Shown in pieces: positions 52,834-60,752 of a stretch of 64,000 nucleotides of DNA. The first letter of the stretch is position 1. Every line of letters begins with the position of its first letter. The notes beneath the pieces are model-generated. The model was not told the DNA's origin. It saw nothing but the letters and a program-made list of their open reading frames with translations, and did not search any database. The DNA comes from an uncultured Atopobiaceae bacterium (GTDB lineage: Bacteria; Actinomycetota; Coriobacteriia; Coriobacteriales; Atopobiaceae). A program made the position numbers and the translations under genes. The DNA lies in assembly GCA_944321515.1 (NCBI GenBank), contig CALULO010000008.1:1-64000 (forward strand), given 5' to 3'.

Positions 52834-52917
52834 GCGGGACCCGGGGATAAGGTCCCACGCTCAAACAGCTTCGCTGCGCGAAGAGCTGCGCGCGGGACCC
52901 TTATCCCCGGGTCCCGC
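52834..52917. repeat. 23-bp inverted repeat between nrdD and nrdG
   Basis: GCGGGACCCGGGGATAAGG-TCCC (52834-52856) pairs with its complement at 52894-52917 (one G bulge). The 37-nt loop forms its own stem (CAGCT...AGCTG around TCGC/GCGA). No T-run. It separates the activase from the reductase and may hold down nrdG transcript levels or be a dispersed repeat. Confidence 0.8.
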
Positions 52918-53000
52918 GCGCACTGCTGTTGCGCAGCGCCCGGATGCGCCTCGCGCGCACCTCGAATTTTCACCGCAAACGAAAGCAAGGATGCCAGGGC

Positions 53001-53561
53001 ATGAACTACGCAAACATCAAGTACTGCGACATCGCCAACGGAGTGGGCGTGAGGACAACGCTGTTCGTGTCCGGCTGCCGTCTCGGCTGCCCCGGGTGCT
53101 TCAACGAGTCAGCGTGGAGCTTCGACGCCGGCGAGCCGTTCACCGACGAGGTCGCCGAGAAGATCATGGACTCGATGGACGCGCCCCACATCGACGGGCT
53201 CACGGTCCTCGGCGGGGAGCCGATGGAGCCGGAGAACCAGGCCGGGCTCGTGGGCTTTCTCGAGGCGGTGCGCAAGCGCTTCGGTCACACCAAGAGCATC
53301 TGGCTCTTCTCCGGCCACACCTGGGAGCAGCTGCGCCCCGGAGGGGCCTGGAACCTCGGGGACGTGACGGACCGTCTGCTCGACACGCTCGACGTGCTCG
53401 TGGACGGCCCCTTCGTCCAGGCCAAGCACGACATCACGCTGCGCTTTCGCGGCTCATCGAACCAGCGGCTCATCGACGTGCCGGCCACGCTCGAGGCGCC
53501 CGGCGACGACGTGGTCTGGTGGCACGACGACCCGGTCTTCTCCACCCATACGATGGAGTGA
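53001..53561 (+). CDS. nrdG: Anaerobic ribonucleotide reductase activase
   Basis: Radical-SAM enzyme that generates the NrdD glycyl radical. 186 residues. Cluster cysteines Cys26, Cys30, Cys33 in CRLGCPGC, then TVLGGEPM. A long in-frame region upstream of 53001 falls inside the hairpin and has no ribosome site, so ATG 53001 is chosen. Confidence 0.95.
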   Translation: MNYANIKYCDIANGVGVRTTLFVSGCRLGCPGCFNESAWSFDAGEPFTDEVAEKIMDSMDAPHIDGLTVLGGEPMEPENQAGLVGFLEAVRKRFGHTKSIWLFSGHTWEQLRPGGAWNLGDVTDRLLDTLDVLVDGPFVQAKHDITLRFRGSSNQRLIDVPATLEAPGDDVVWWHDDPVFSTHTME

Positions 53562-53786
53562 TGCAGACGGCCGTGGACAGCCTGAACGTGTCGGACCTCC
53601 CAAAAGACCGGTCGAAAGGGCAGTCCTGCCGCCCACGGGCTACACGGCGCCGCCTGCGAATACATTCTCAAAGCAACGCAGGGGCGCAACGTCGTCTGCT
53701 GCGTTGTCAGCATGCCGCAAGGCAGCCGTACGGCAACCGTTTTTCACCGTTGGTACCCTCCTTCGAACCCAACCGAAGGAGGAAGC

Positions 53787-54482
53787 ATGCAAAGCAGAAG
53801 GCCCGCCGAGAAGGACGCGCAGCGGCCGCGCGTCCCCTACTCCCACATGGACGAGCACGACGAGGACCTCTTCTATGAGACCCTTGCCGAGCTGCTCACC
53901 TACGCCAACCACGTGCTCGGGGTCGTGGACGACCCAACCGTCTCCCTGCGCGGTGACGACAGGCGCCTGCTCGACCGTGGGGCGGTGGTGAGCGAGGAGC
54001 TCTGGCGCCACCGATGGATCATCGACGACTTTGCGAACACCAATCCCCTTGGCGTGGCGCGCGATCACCTGGAGGTGGCGCGCCCCTGGCGCCACGCAGT
54101 GCGTGACGCCTTCACCTGCATCGACGCAAACGAGGACTACGCGCTCTACATAAACGACCACCGGGCCTTCGCGGTGGGGGCCATGCGCGGCAACGCCGAC
54201 GCCCACGTCCACGACATCCCCTCGCTCATGCTGCTCACGCTTCTGCCCTTCAAGGGCGGCATCGTCACGGACGGCAAGACCGTCCACCTGAGCCGCAGGC
54301 CCATACCAAGCGCACTGGGGCTCATCGCCCGACAGGCGCGCGAGCTCGTGCACGCAGGCGTGATTGCCACGGCAGACGAGCTCGTGGCCTACGAGAGGGA
54401 GCACCCCGGGGAGAGCCAGATCTCCGCACGCCTCCAGCGCGTCATCGACGCCTACCTCTCTCAGCTCCTGGCTGACACGTAG
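53787..54482 (+). CDS. Conserved-looking protein of unknown function
   Basis: 231 residues; family not recognised. Soluble, acidic at the start (DEHDEDLFYETLAELL), no signal peptide or membrane helix. Repeated acidic/His content in the centre (GNADAHVHDIPSLM) and a helical C-terminus (ALGLIARQARELVHAGVIA). AAGGAGG lies 4 bases from ATG 53787, a near-ideal site, so it is very likely translated. The 225-bp gap before it shows only short hairpins. Confidence 0.75.
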   Translation: MQSRRPAEKDAQRPRVPYSHMDEHDEDLFYETLAELLTYANHVLGVVDDPTVSLRGDDRRLLDRGAVVSEELWRHRWIIDDFANTNPLGVARDHLEVARPWRHAVRDAFTCIDANEDYALYINDHRAFAVGAMRGNADAHVHDIPSLMLLTLLPFKGGIVTDGKTVHLSRRPIPSALGLIARQARELVHAGVIATADELVAYEREHPGESQISARLQRVIDAYLSQLLADT

Positions 54483-54713
54483 GTGCAGCGCCCATCGCGC
54501 GGGCAACGTATCGAGCGCACACACAATCACCCCAAACCGGAAGACTACGTCAACGCCGCTGGACAGGGGCAGTGGAAAGTCCCACACGGGGCCCGCGCGC
54601 CACCCCATGGACACGCCCGGGCCAGCCCGCCCCTTGCGCCCGCAGGAAAAACGGAGCAAGCTGTGGCCGAAAACGAACGCATGCCCGTGCGGCCAGGCCG
54701 AAGGAGGTGCCTC
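54483..54713. other. Leader region upstream of mgtA
   Basis: No larger gene seen. CAACGTATCG occurs at about 54506 and again inside the short ORF at about 54747. I could not recognise an M-box Mg2+ riboswitch here, though low-identity folds cannot be ruled out by eye. Confidence 0.45.
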
Positions 54714-54806
54714 ATGAGCGACGGCAGTAGTAGACGCACCACGCACAACGTATCGCCCATGGGAGCGATCCTTGCCGGTCGGGACGGCGGGGGTCGGCGC
54801 GCCTAG
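54714..54806 (+). CDS. 30-residue ORF in the mgtA leader
   Basis: MSDGSSRRTTHN... ending GGGRRA. AAGGAGG is 5 bases before its ATG, among the strongest ribosome sites in the window, and it ends 89 bp before mgtA. Size and place fit a leader peptide. There is no proline run like that of enterobacterial mgtL, so a leader role is inference. Confidence 0.5.
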   Translation: MSDGSSRRTTHNVSPMGAILAGRDGGGRRA

Positions 54807-54895
54807 GCAGCCCCACCAGCCGTCATGACGCACTCCCGGAGCCACCCGCAGCAGGCGGGGGCCCGTCTCATGTCCCGGGAATGCGAGGTGAAGCC

Positions 54896-57631
54896 ATGCT
54901 GCTGGCCACCCTCATCACGCGCACCATCCGCCACGTGCACGATCGTGCAGCCACTTCAGAGTCCCCGCGCACCGCCGTAGCCGGACGCGACTGGCTCGTC
55001 CACGTAGCCTCCCTCTCCCCTGCCGACCTCCTCGACGAGCTCGGGGCACACGACCACGGCCTCTCGGAGGCGGAGGTCGAGTCCATGCGGGCCTTCTGGG
55101 GCGAGAACCGCCTTGCGCACGAGGAGCGCCCCGCGCTGCCGTGGCGCGTGCTCGCGGCATTCGCCGACCCGTTCACCTACATCCTCGTGGCCATAGCCGT
55201 CGTCTCGGTGCTCACGGACTGGGTCTTCGCGGAGGGCTCCGCCCGCGACCTCACCACGCCCGCCATCATCGCCGTGATGGTGCTCGTGTCCGGCGTGCTG
55301 CGCTTCGTGCAGACCGAGCGCAGCGACAACGCCGCCGAGGCCCTGGGCGAGCTCATCGAGACCACCTGCTCCGTGAGGCGCGCGGGCGCCGGATACGTCG
55401 AGCTGCCGCTCGACGAGCTCGTGGTGGGCGACGTGGTCCGCCTCTCCTCCGGCGACGTGGTCCCGGCGGACCTGCGCCTCACCTCTGCGCGCGACCTCTT
55501 CGTGAGCCAGTCCTCGCTCACCGGGGAGTCCGAGGCCGTCGAGAAGCGCCCCTCGCTCGCGGGGCCCCTCGCCGCGGACGCCGCGACGACCGACCTCCCC
55601 GACCTCGCCTTCCTTGGCTCCACCGTGATCTCCGGAACGGGGGTCGGCGTGGTGGTGGCCACCGGCGGGCGCACGCTCCTCGGCGAGGCCGCGAGCTCGG
55701 CCGGAGAGGGCGGCCGAGCCTCCACGGCCTCCGAGGCGGGCGTCGGGGCCACGAGCCGTCTGCTCGTGACCCTCATGCTCGTCATGGTTCCCACGGTGCT
55801 CCTGGCGTCTGGCCTCACCAAGGGGAACTGGCTTGACGCACTGCTCTTCTCGCTGTCCGTGGCCGTGGGCCTCACCCCCGAGATGCTGCCCATGCTCGTG
55901 ACCTGCTGCCTGGCCAAGGGGTCGGTCGACCTCTCGCGCGACCGCGTGATCACCAAGCGGCTCGACGCCATCTCCGACCTCGGGGCCGTCGACGTGCTCT
56001 GCTGCGACAAGACCGGGACGCTCACCGAGGACCGCGTGGTGCTGGAGCGCCACCTCAACGTGCGCGGAGAGACGGACGAGCGGGTGCTCGACGCCGCGTT
56101 CCTCAACAGCTTCTTCGGCACCGGCGTCAAGAACCTCATCGACTCCGCGATCATCCGCTACGCCACCGATCGCGGCGGGGCGGACGAGCTGGTGGCGCGC
56201 TGGTCGCTTGTCGACGAGCTGCCGTTCGACTTCGAGCGCCGCCGCCTGAGCGTGGTGGTGGGCGACGAGCGCGGGCACACCCTCATGGTCTGCAAGGGCG
56301 CGCTGGAGGAGATGCTCGCCGTGAGCTCCACCGTGCAGCTGGACGGGAGGGTCACCCCGCTCACCGCGGAGCTCGCCGCCGAGGTCGAGAGGCAGGCGGC
56401 GGCCCTTGCCGACCAGGGCATGCGCGTGCTCGGCGTGGCCTACGCCGAGGACCCCGCGGGAGCCGCAAGCCTCACCGTGGCGGACGAGCGCGACCTCACG
56501 CTCATCGGCTTCCTGGCGTTTCTCGACCCGCCAAAGAAGACGTCGGCCGAGGCGGTCCGCGCGCTTGCGGAGCACGGCGTTGGCGTCAAGGTCCTCACCG
56601 GGGACTCCGCGCGCGTGGCCGTGCACGTGTGCGAGGCCATCGGCATCCCCGCGCGCGAGGTGCTGACCGGGGCCGAGGTGGACGCGCTCAAAGACGCCGA
56701 GCTGGCCAGCCGCGCCGAGCGGGTCACCGTCTTCGCCAAGCTGTCCCCCGCGGCGAAGGCGCGGGTGGTGGGCGCCCTGCGGGCGAACGGCCACGTGGTG
56801 GGCTTCATGGGTGACGGCGTGAACGACGCCGCCGCGATGCAGGCCTCCGACTGCGGCATCTCCGTGGACTCCGCGGTGGACGTGGCGCGTGAGGCGGCCG
56901 ACGTGATCTTGCTGGAGAAGGACCTCATGGTGCTGGAGCGCGGCATCGTCTGCGGGCGCCGGACGCTCGCGAACATGCTCAAGTACATCAAGATGACGGT
57001 GAGCTCCAACTTCGGCAACATCCTGTCGGTGCTCATCGCCTCCGTGGCGCTGCCGTTCCTGCCGATGGGCGCGGTCCAGCTGCTCCTGCTCAACCTCGTC
57101 TACGACCTCACCTGCACCGCACTCCCGTGGGACAGCGTGGACGCAGGGCTCGTCCGCTCGCCGCGGCGCTGGGACGACGCCTCCATCCGTCGCTTCATGC
57201 TCTGCATGGGCCCCGTAAGCACGGTCTTTGACCTGCTGACGTTTGCCGGGCTCTTCTTCTGGGTGTGCCCGGCGGTGGCGGGCGGCCCCTGGGGCGCGCT
57301 GGACGCCGCGGGCCAGGCGGCCTTCGTCGCCACCTTCCAGGCGGGCTGGTTCGTCACGAGCATGTGGACGCAGACGCTTGCGGTGCACCTCTTCCGCACG
57401 GAGCGGGGGCTGTTCGCGGGCAGCCACGCCGCATGGCAGCTGAGCGCCCTCGGGGCGGCCGGGGTCGCGCTCGCCACGGCGCTCCCGTTCACGCCTGTCG
57501 GGGCCTCGCTCGACCTCGCTGCGCCGCCCGCGGGCTTCTTCGCCCTTCTCGCCGCCGTCGTGGCAGGCTACGCCGCCTCGCTCACGCTGGCCAAGCGGGT
57601 CTTCGTGCGGCGGTTCGGCAGCCTCATCTAG
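54896..57631 (+). CDS. mgtA: Mg2+-importing P-type ATPase (MgtA, type IIIB)
   Basis: 911 residues. SLTGES, helix 4 GLTPEMLPMLVT (the MgtA mark), phosphorylation site CCDKTGTLTEDR, MGDGVNDAAAM and C-terminal helix cluster. Imports Mg2+ with the gradient. ATG 54896 (MLLATLITRTI) has GAGGTG upstream; an earlier in-frame ATG at 54881 lacks one. Cytoplasmic N-terminus carries the usual GENRL segment. Confidence 0.94.
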   Translation: MLLATLITRTIRHVHDRAATSESPRTAVAGRDWLVHVASLSPADLLDELGAHDHGLSEAEVESMRAFWGENRLAHEERPALPWRVLAAFADPFTYILVAIAVVSVLTDWVFAEGSARDLTTPAIIAVMVLVSGVLRFVQTERSDNAAEALGELIETTCSVRRAGAGYVELPLDELVVGDVVRLSSGDVVPADLRLTSARDLFVSQSSLTGESEAVEKRPSLAGPLAADAATTDLPDLAFLGSTVISGTGVGVVVATGGRTLLGEAASSAGEGGRASTASEAGVGATSRLLVTLMLVMVPTVLLASGLTKGNWLDALLFSLSVAVGLTPEMLPMLVTCCLAKGSVDLSRDRVITKRLDAISDLGAVDVLCCDKTGTLTEDRVVLERHLNVRGETDERVLDAAFLNSFFGTGVKNLIDSAIIRYATDRGGADELVARWSLVDELPFDFERRRLSVVVGDERGHTLMVCKGALEEMLAVSSTVQLDGRVTPLTAELAAEVERQAAALADQGMRVLGVAYAEDPAGAASLTVADERDLTLIGFLAFLDPPKKTSAEAVRALAEHGVGVKVLTGDSARVAVHVCEAIGIPAREVLTGAEVDALKDAELASRAERVTVFAKLSPAAKARVVGALRANGHVVGFMGDGVNDAAAMQASDCGISVDSAVDVAREAADVILLEKDLMVLERGIVCGRRTLANMLKYIKMTVSSNFGNILSVLIASVALPFLPMGAVQLLLLNLVYDLTCTALPWDSVDAGLVRSPRRWDDASIRRFMLCMGPVSTVFDLLTFAGLFFWVCPAVAGGPWGALDAAGQAAFVATFQAGWFVTSMWTQTLAVHLFRTERGLFAGSHAAWQLSALGAAGVALATALPFTPVGASLDLAAPPAGFFALLAAVVAGYAASLTLAKRVFVRRFGSLI

Positions 57632-57666
57632 CGGAGGGAGGGCTGGCCCGGCAAGGGGCCGCGGGG

Positions 57667-58455
57667 CTACCTCGCCGACGCGTCGAGCTGCTCCGCGGCC
57701 CTGTCCACGCAGGCCAGGGCGTTGAGGCTGCGCGGGTACCCAATGTAGGGCACCAGGTTGGAGACCACGCGGTAGAGGAAGTCGCGGTCGTTTCCTAGGT
57801 TCATGTTGCCCAGCGCGTGGCTCGTGCACTGCGGCTCGCAGCCGCCCTGCGCCGCGATGAAGCAGAACGTGATCATCTCGCGGTCGCGGTCGGAGAGCCC
57901 GCCGCGCGTGTACCAGTCGCCGAAGCAGTGCCCGGCGAGCCAGCGGTTGATGTGGGCGCGCTCGGACGGGCCCGACCTCCAGCTCTCGCGCATGCCCTCG
58001 CCGAAGTACTCGACCTGCTTGCCGTTGCCGGCCTCGACGCGCGTCTCGGCGGTCGTGGTGGCCTGGGGCTCAAGGGGCAGCTCCACCCCGCGGGCGAGAA
58101 GGACCTCGTTTGCCGTGCGCAGGAACGGCAGCACGCGACCGATCCCGAGGTACGCCGACGCCTGGTAGACGACCTCCTTGAGCTCCACGGGCGTCACACC
58201 GGCGTTGAGGGCGGCGTCGGCCATGAGGGCGAACTCGTCCACGGCCTGGCAGCCGAGCAGCGCCGCAAGGATGGCCAGGAAGCGCACGCGGTCAGGCAGG
58301 GACGCCGCCCCCTCGTTCACCACCTCGTCGAAGGCGAAGTTCTCGAAGCGCTCGACGAACTCGGGGTCCGTCTCTATGAGCTCGGGGGTGCGCCCGGGCA
58401 GGATGTGCTCGCGATAGGCCAGCGCGGCCTCGCTGATCTTCGGTTCGTACGCCAT
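57667..58455 (-). CDS. Carboxymuconolactone-decarboxylase family protein (double domain)
   Basis: 262 residues made of two CMD-like halves. The first contains LAALLGCQAVDEFALMADAALNAG, the second FCFIAAQGGCEPQCTSHALG with a Cys-X3-Cys-X2-His centre like AhpD. Probably a redox or isomerase-type enzyme in the cluster with a cupin and a flavodoxin. GAGGGGAG precedes ATG 58455. Confidence 0.88.
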   Translation of the reverse strand: MAYEPKISEAALAYREHILPGRTPELIETDPEFVERFENFAFDEVVNEGAASLPDRVRFLAILAALLGCQAVDEFALMADAALNAGVTPVELKEVVYQASAYLGIGRVLPFLRTANEVLLARGVELPLEPQATTTAETRVEAGNGKQVEYFGEGMRESWRSGPSERAHINRWLAGHCFGDWYTRGGLSDRDREMITFCFIAAQGGCEPQCTSHALGNMNLGNDRDFLYRVVSNLVPYIGYPRSLNALACVDRAAEQLDASAR

Positions 58456-58505
58456 GATGACTCCCCTCGCGGGCGCACCGCCAAGCGACTGGCGGCACGC
58501 CGCCC

Positions 58506-58517
58506 GTTCTTCTCGCC
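58506..58517 (-). repeat. 12-mer GGCGAGAAGAAC between CMD and cupin genes
   Basis: Exact copy, non-coding. Unlike most copies, no flanking complementary arms longer than 1 bp are visible. Confidence 0.7.
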
Positions 58518-58534
58518 TACACTGTCCCTCTCGC

Positions 58535-58954
58535 CTACGCCAGCTTGTCGTAGTCCTCGCCGGACACGGGCTCGAGCCACTCGGCACTCGCTCCCTCGGC
58601 CGGCACAGCCAGCGCGATGTGCTGGAACCAGGAGTCGCGCGCGGCGCCGTGCCAGTGCTTGACCTCGGGCGGGATGCTCACCACGTCGCCGGGGCGCAGC
58701 TCGCGCGCCTCCTTGCCCCACTCCTGGTACCAGCCGCGCCCGGCCACGCAGATGAGCACCTGGCCGCCGGCGTGGTGGACGTGCCAGTTGTTGCGGCAGC
58801 CCGGCTCGAAGGTGACGTTGCTCGCGCCGAGCTGCGGGTCGCCGAGCGGCGCCAGGTAGCTCTGCCCGACGAAGTAGGCCGCATAGGCGTCGTTGGGGTC
58901 TCCCTTCGGGAAGATCGGGCTCAGCTCGTCCTCGGTGATGCTGTCAGCTGCCAT
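58535..58954 (-). CDS. Cupin-domain protein
   Basis: 139 residues. Metal-site motifs HVHHAGGQVLICVAGRGWYQEWG (first cupin motif) and PGDVVSIPPEVKHWHGA (second). Commonly found next to CMD-family genes. Function beyond metal binding is unknown. Start fixed by GAGAGGG 2-8 bases upstream. Confidence 0.9.
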   Translation of the reverse strand: MAADSITEDELSPIFPKGDPNDAYAAYFVGQSYLAPLGDPQLGASNVTFEPGCRNNWHVHHAGGQVLICVAGRGWYQEWGKEARELRPGDVVSIPPEVKHWHGAARDSWFQHIALAVPAEGASAEWLEPVSGEDYDKLA

Positions 58955-58987
58955 GGTCCCTCTCGCTTTCTCTCGTCTTCCTCCGGG

Positions 58988-59506
58988 CTATCCGATCACC
59001 CGACGTGCCCAGGCCACGGCCTCGTCGACGCGACGGGCCGCCTCGTGGCCCGGCACCGCCAGGCCCGCCGCCACGACGGCAGTGGGATAGGCGGCCTTGA
59101 GGTCGCGCTCGGAGGAGCCCATGCCGCCGCCCTCGTTGGTGCAGAGCGGCGCGACGGTCTTCCCCGAGAGGTCAAGGCCGTCCAGGAACGTGCGCACGGG
59201 CATCGGGCAGGTGCCCCACCAGTTGGGGAACCCCAGGATGATGGTGTCGTAGGCGGCGACGCTCTGCAGCCCCTGCGCCAGCGCCGGTCGCGCGCCCTCC
59301 GCGAGCTCCCGCTTGGCCACGTCCGTGCAGGCGTAGTAGTCCGCGGGGTAGGGATCGGCAGGCTCGATCCGGAAGAGGTCGGCGCCCGTCCGCACTGAGA
59401 TCGCACGTGCCAGGACCTCGGTGTTTCCTTGCGGCAGGTCCTTGATGCCTCCTGCCACGTAGTTCTGGCCCGCCCTTGAGAAGTAAGCCACCAGAGTCTT
59501 TCCCAT
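58988..59506 (-). CDS. Flavodoxin-like FMN protein
   Basis: 172 residues. FMN phosphate loop FSRAGQNYV, WGTCPMP and CTNEGGGMGSSERDL. Low-potential electron carrier or flavin reductase of the long flavodoxin group. First gene of the flavodoxin, cupin, CMD set; GGAGGG precedes the ATG. Confidence 0.92.
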   Translation of the reverse strand: MGKTLVAYFSRAGQNYVAGGIKDLPQGNTEVLARAISVRTGADLFRIEPADPYPADYYACTDVAKRELAEGARPALAQGLQSVAAYDTIILGFPNWWGTCPMPVRTFLDGLDLSGKTVAPLCTNEGGGMGSSERDLKAAYPTAVVAAGLAVPGHEAARRVDEAVAWARRVIG

Positions 59507-59575
59507 GCCAGCCCTCCCTCCGGTCTATCGTCGCCCGAGACGGGGCAAAGAGGCGCCCCGCCCTCGTCAGGGAGC

Positions 59576-59639
59576 AGCATAGAATCATCTTTGCTTATGA
59601 GCAATTCAAATTAGTGGTGTTTCGATAAGTAAAACTAAT
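59576..59639 (-). promoter_or_regulatory. Promoter and LysR-type sites before the flavodoxin gene
   Basis: On the minus strand TTGCTC (59604-59599) and TATGCT (59581-59576) are separated by 17 bp. The -35 lies in the palindrome TTGCTTATGAGCAA (59591-59604). A second inverted pair ATTAGT / ACTAAT (59610-59615, 59634-59639) lies just upstream. Two sites spanning a -35 is the usual LysR arrangement. Confidence 0.6.
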
Positions 59640-59645
59640 CGTTTG

Positions 59646-60656
59646 CTAGCGATCCACGCCAGCAGGAGGAGACCCGGCCGCGGCGCGCGAGCTAAAGGAC
59701 GGCGCCTCGGCCGCCCCCTCGGCTTCCGCACGCGCCCCCGGCGAGAGGGACAAGCCCGCACGGTCGTCCTCCGAGAAGATCTCTCGCAGGATGGCCCCGA
59801 GCTCCTCAACGGCCGGGGTGGTCCGCTCGCGCAGCCAGAACGCGTAGTACTCGTGGGCCAGGTGGGCGCCGTCCGCCCCGAAGAGCGGTATGCGACGGAT
59901 GATCGACCCAGTGCGCCCCTCGCGCCGTCTCGTCTCCACCAGCAGGAAGGCGCGGCCGCCCGCCACCGTCATCCGGGCCTCGTCGAGCGTGCGGGCGAAG
60001 GTGACGTCGCAATGAAGGCCCATCGTGTCCTGGAAGTAGGCTCGCTCGACCTCCTCCTGGTCCGGGGCGGCGATAAGGACGCAGGTCCCGCCGGCGAGGT
60101 CTGCCGTGGTCACGTGCTCGCGCCACGCCAGCGGGCTTGCCTCGGAGACCTCCACGTAGTCGTAGCCAACGAAGAGCGGCAGGTTCACGGCCTCCGGGTG
60201 CAGGGTTCTCCGCCGGTCGGAGAAGGTGATGTCCACCTGGCCGGAGAGGAGCAACTCGCGCAGGGTGTCGTGGCTGCCCGCCACGCTCGTGACCGTCATG
60301 CGCGGGTGGCGCCGGACGAAGGCGGCCACCGCACCGGCCACCTCCCAGCCGTCGTAGCGGTTGAGGTAGCCCAGGCGCAGCACGCTTGCCTCCCCGCTCG
60401 CGAGGTCCGCGGTCTCCTGACGCAACGCGTCCACCTCGTCCAGGATTGCCGAGGCCCGCCGGTAGAAGTGCTCGCCGGCGGGCGTGAGCGTGAACGAGCG
60501 GCCCTCGCGGCGCAGGAGCTCCGCGCCGAGGTCGCGCTCCAGGGCGCTCACCTGCTGCGACACCGCCGACTGGGAGACGAAGCTCGCCTCTGCGGCGCGC
60601 GTGAAGCTGCCGGCCTCCACCACCGCACAGAAGTAGCGCATCTGTCTCAGCAGCAC
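59646..60656 (-). CDS. LysR-family transcription regulator
   Basis: 336 residues from a GTG with GGAGGGGGG upstream. N-terminal helix-turn-helix (FTRAAEASFVSQSAVSQQVSALE), then the co-inducer domain and an Ala/Ser-rich tail of about 35 residues. Lies directly upstream of the flavodoxin promoter on the same strand and is its likely regulator. Signal unknown. Confidence 0.92.
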   Translation of the reverse strand: MLLRQMRYFCAVVEAGSFTRAAEASFVSQSAVSQQVSALERDLGAELLRREGRSFTLTPAGEHFYRRASAILDEVDALRQETADLASGEASVLRLGYLNRYDGWEVAGAVAAFVRRHPRMTVTSVAGSHDTLRELLLSGQVDITFSDRRRTLHPEAVNLPLFVGYDYVEVSEASPLAWREHVTTADLAGGTCVLIAAPDQEEVERAYFQDTMGLHCDVTFARTLDEARMTVAGGRAFLLVETRRREGRTGSIIRRIPLFGADGAHLAHEYYAFWLRERTTPAVEELGAILREIFSEDDRAGLSLSPGARAEAEGAAEAPSFSSRAAAGSPPAGVDR

Positions 60657-60675
60657 GGTCGGCCCCCCTCCGCAG

Positions 60676-60687
60676 GTTCTTCTCGCC
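60676..60687 (-). repeat. 12-mer GGCGAGAAGAAC upstream of lysR
   Basis: Exact non-coding copy with only a 3-bp AGG / CCT closing stem. Confidence 0.7.
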
Positions 60688-60752
60688 TAGTCTTGTCGGA
60701 CGGTACCCCAGCGCACACCGTCGTGCCGCGTACGCGGGCCGTCCCCCCCGCC

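Noticed and set aside
54483..54895. M-box Mg2+ riboswitch before mgtA
   Set aside because: I could not find the conserved M-box strings. A covariance-model search would be needed to decide.
54956..57829. Long open frame antisense to mgtA (957 codons)
   Set aside because: Shadow frame; no recognisable domains, while the plus strand encodes MgtA.
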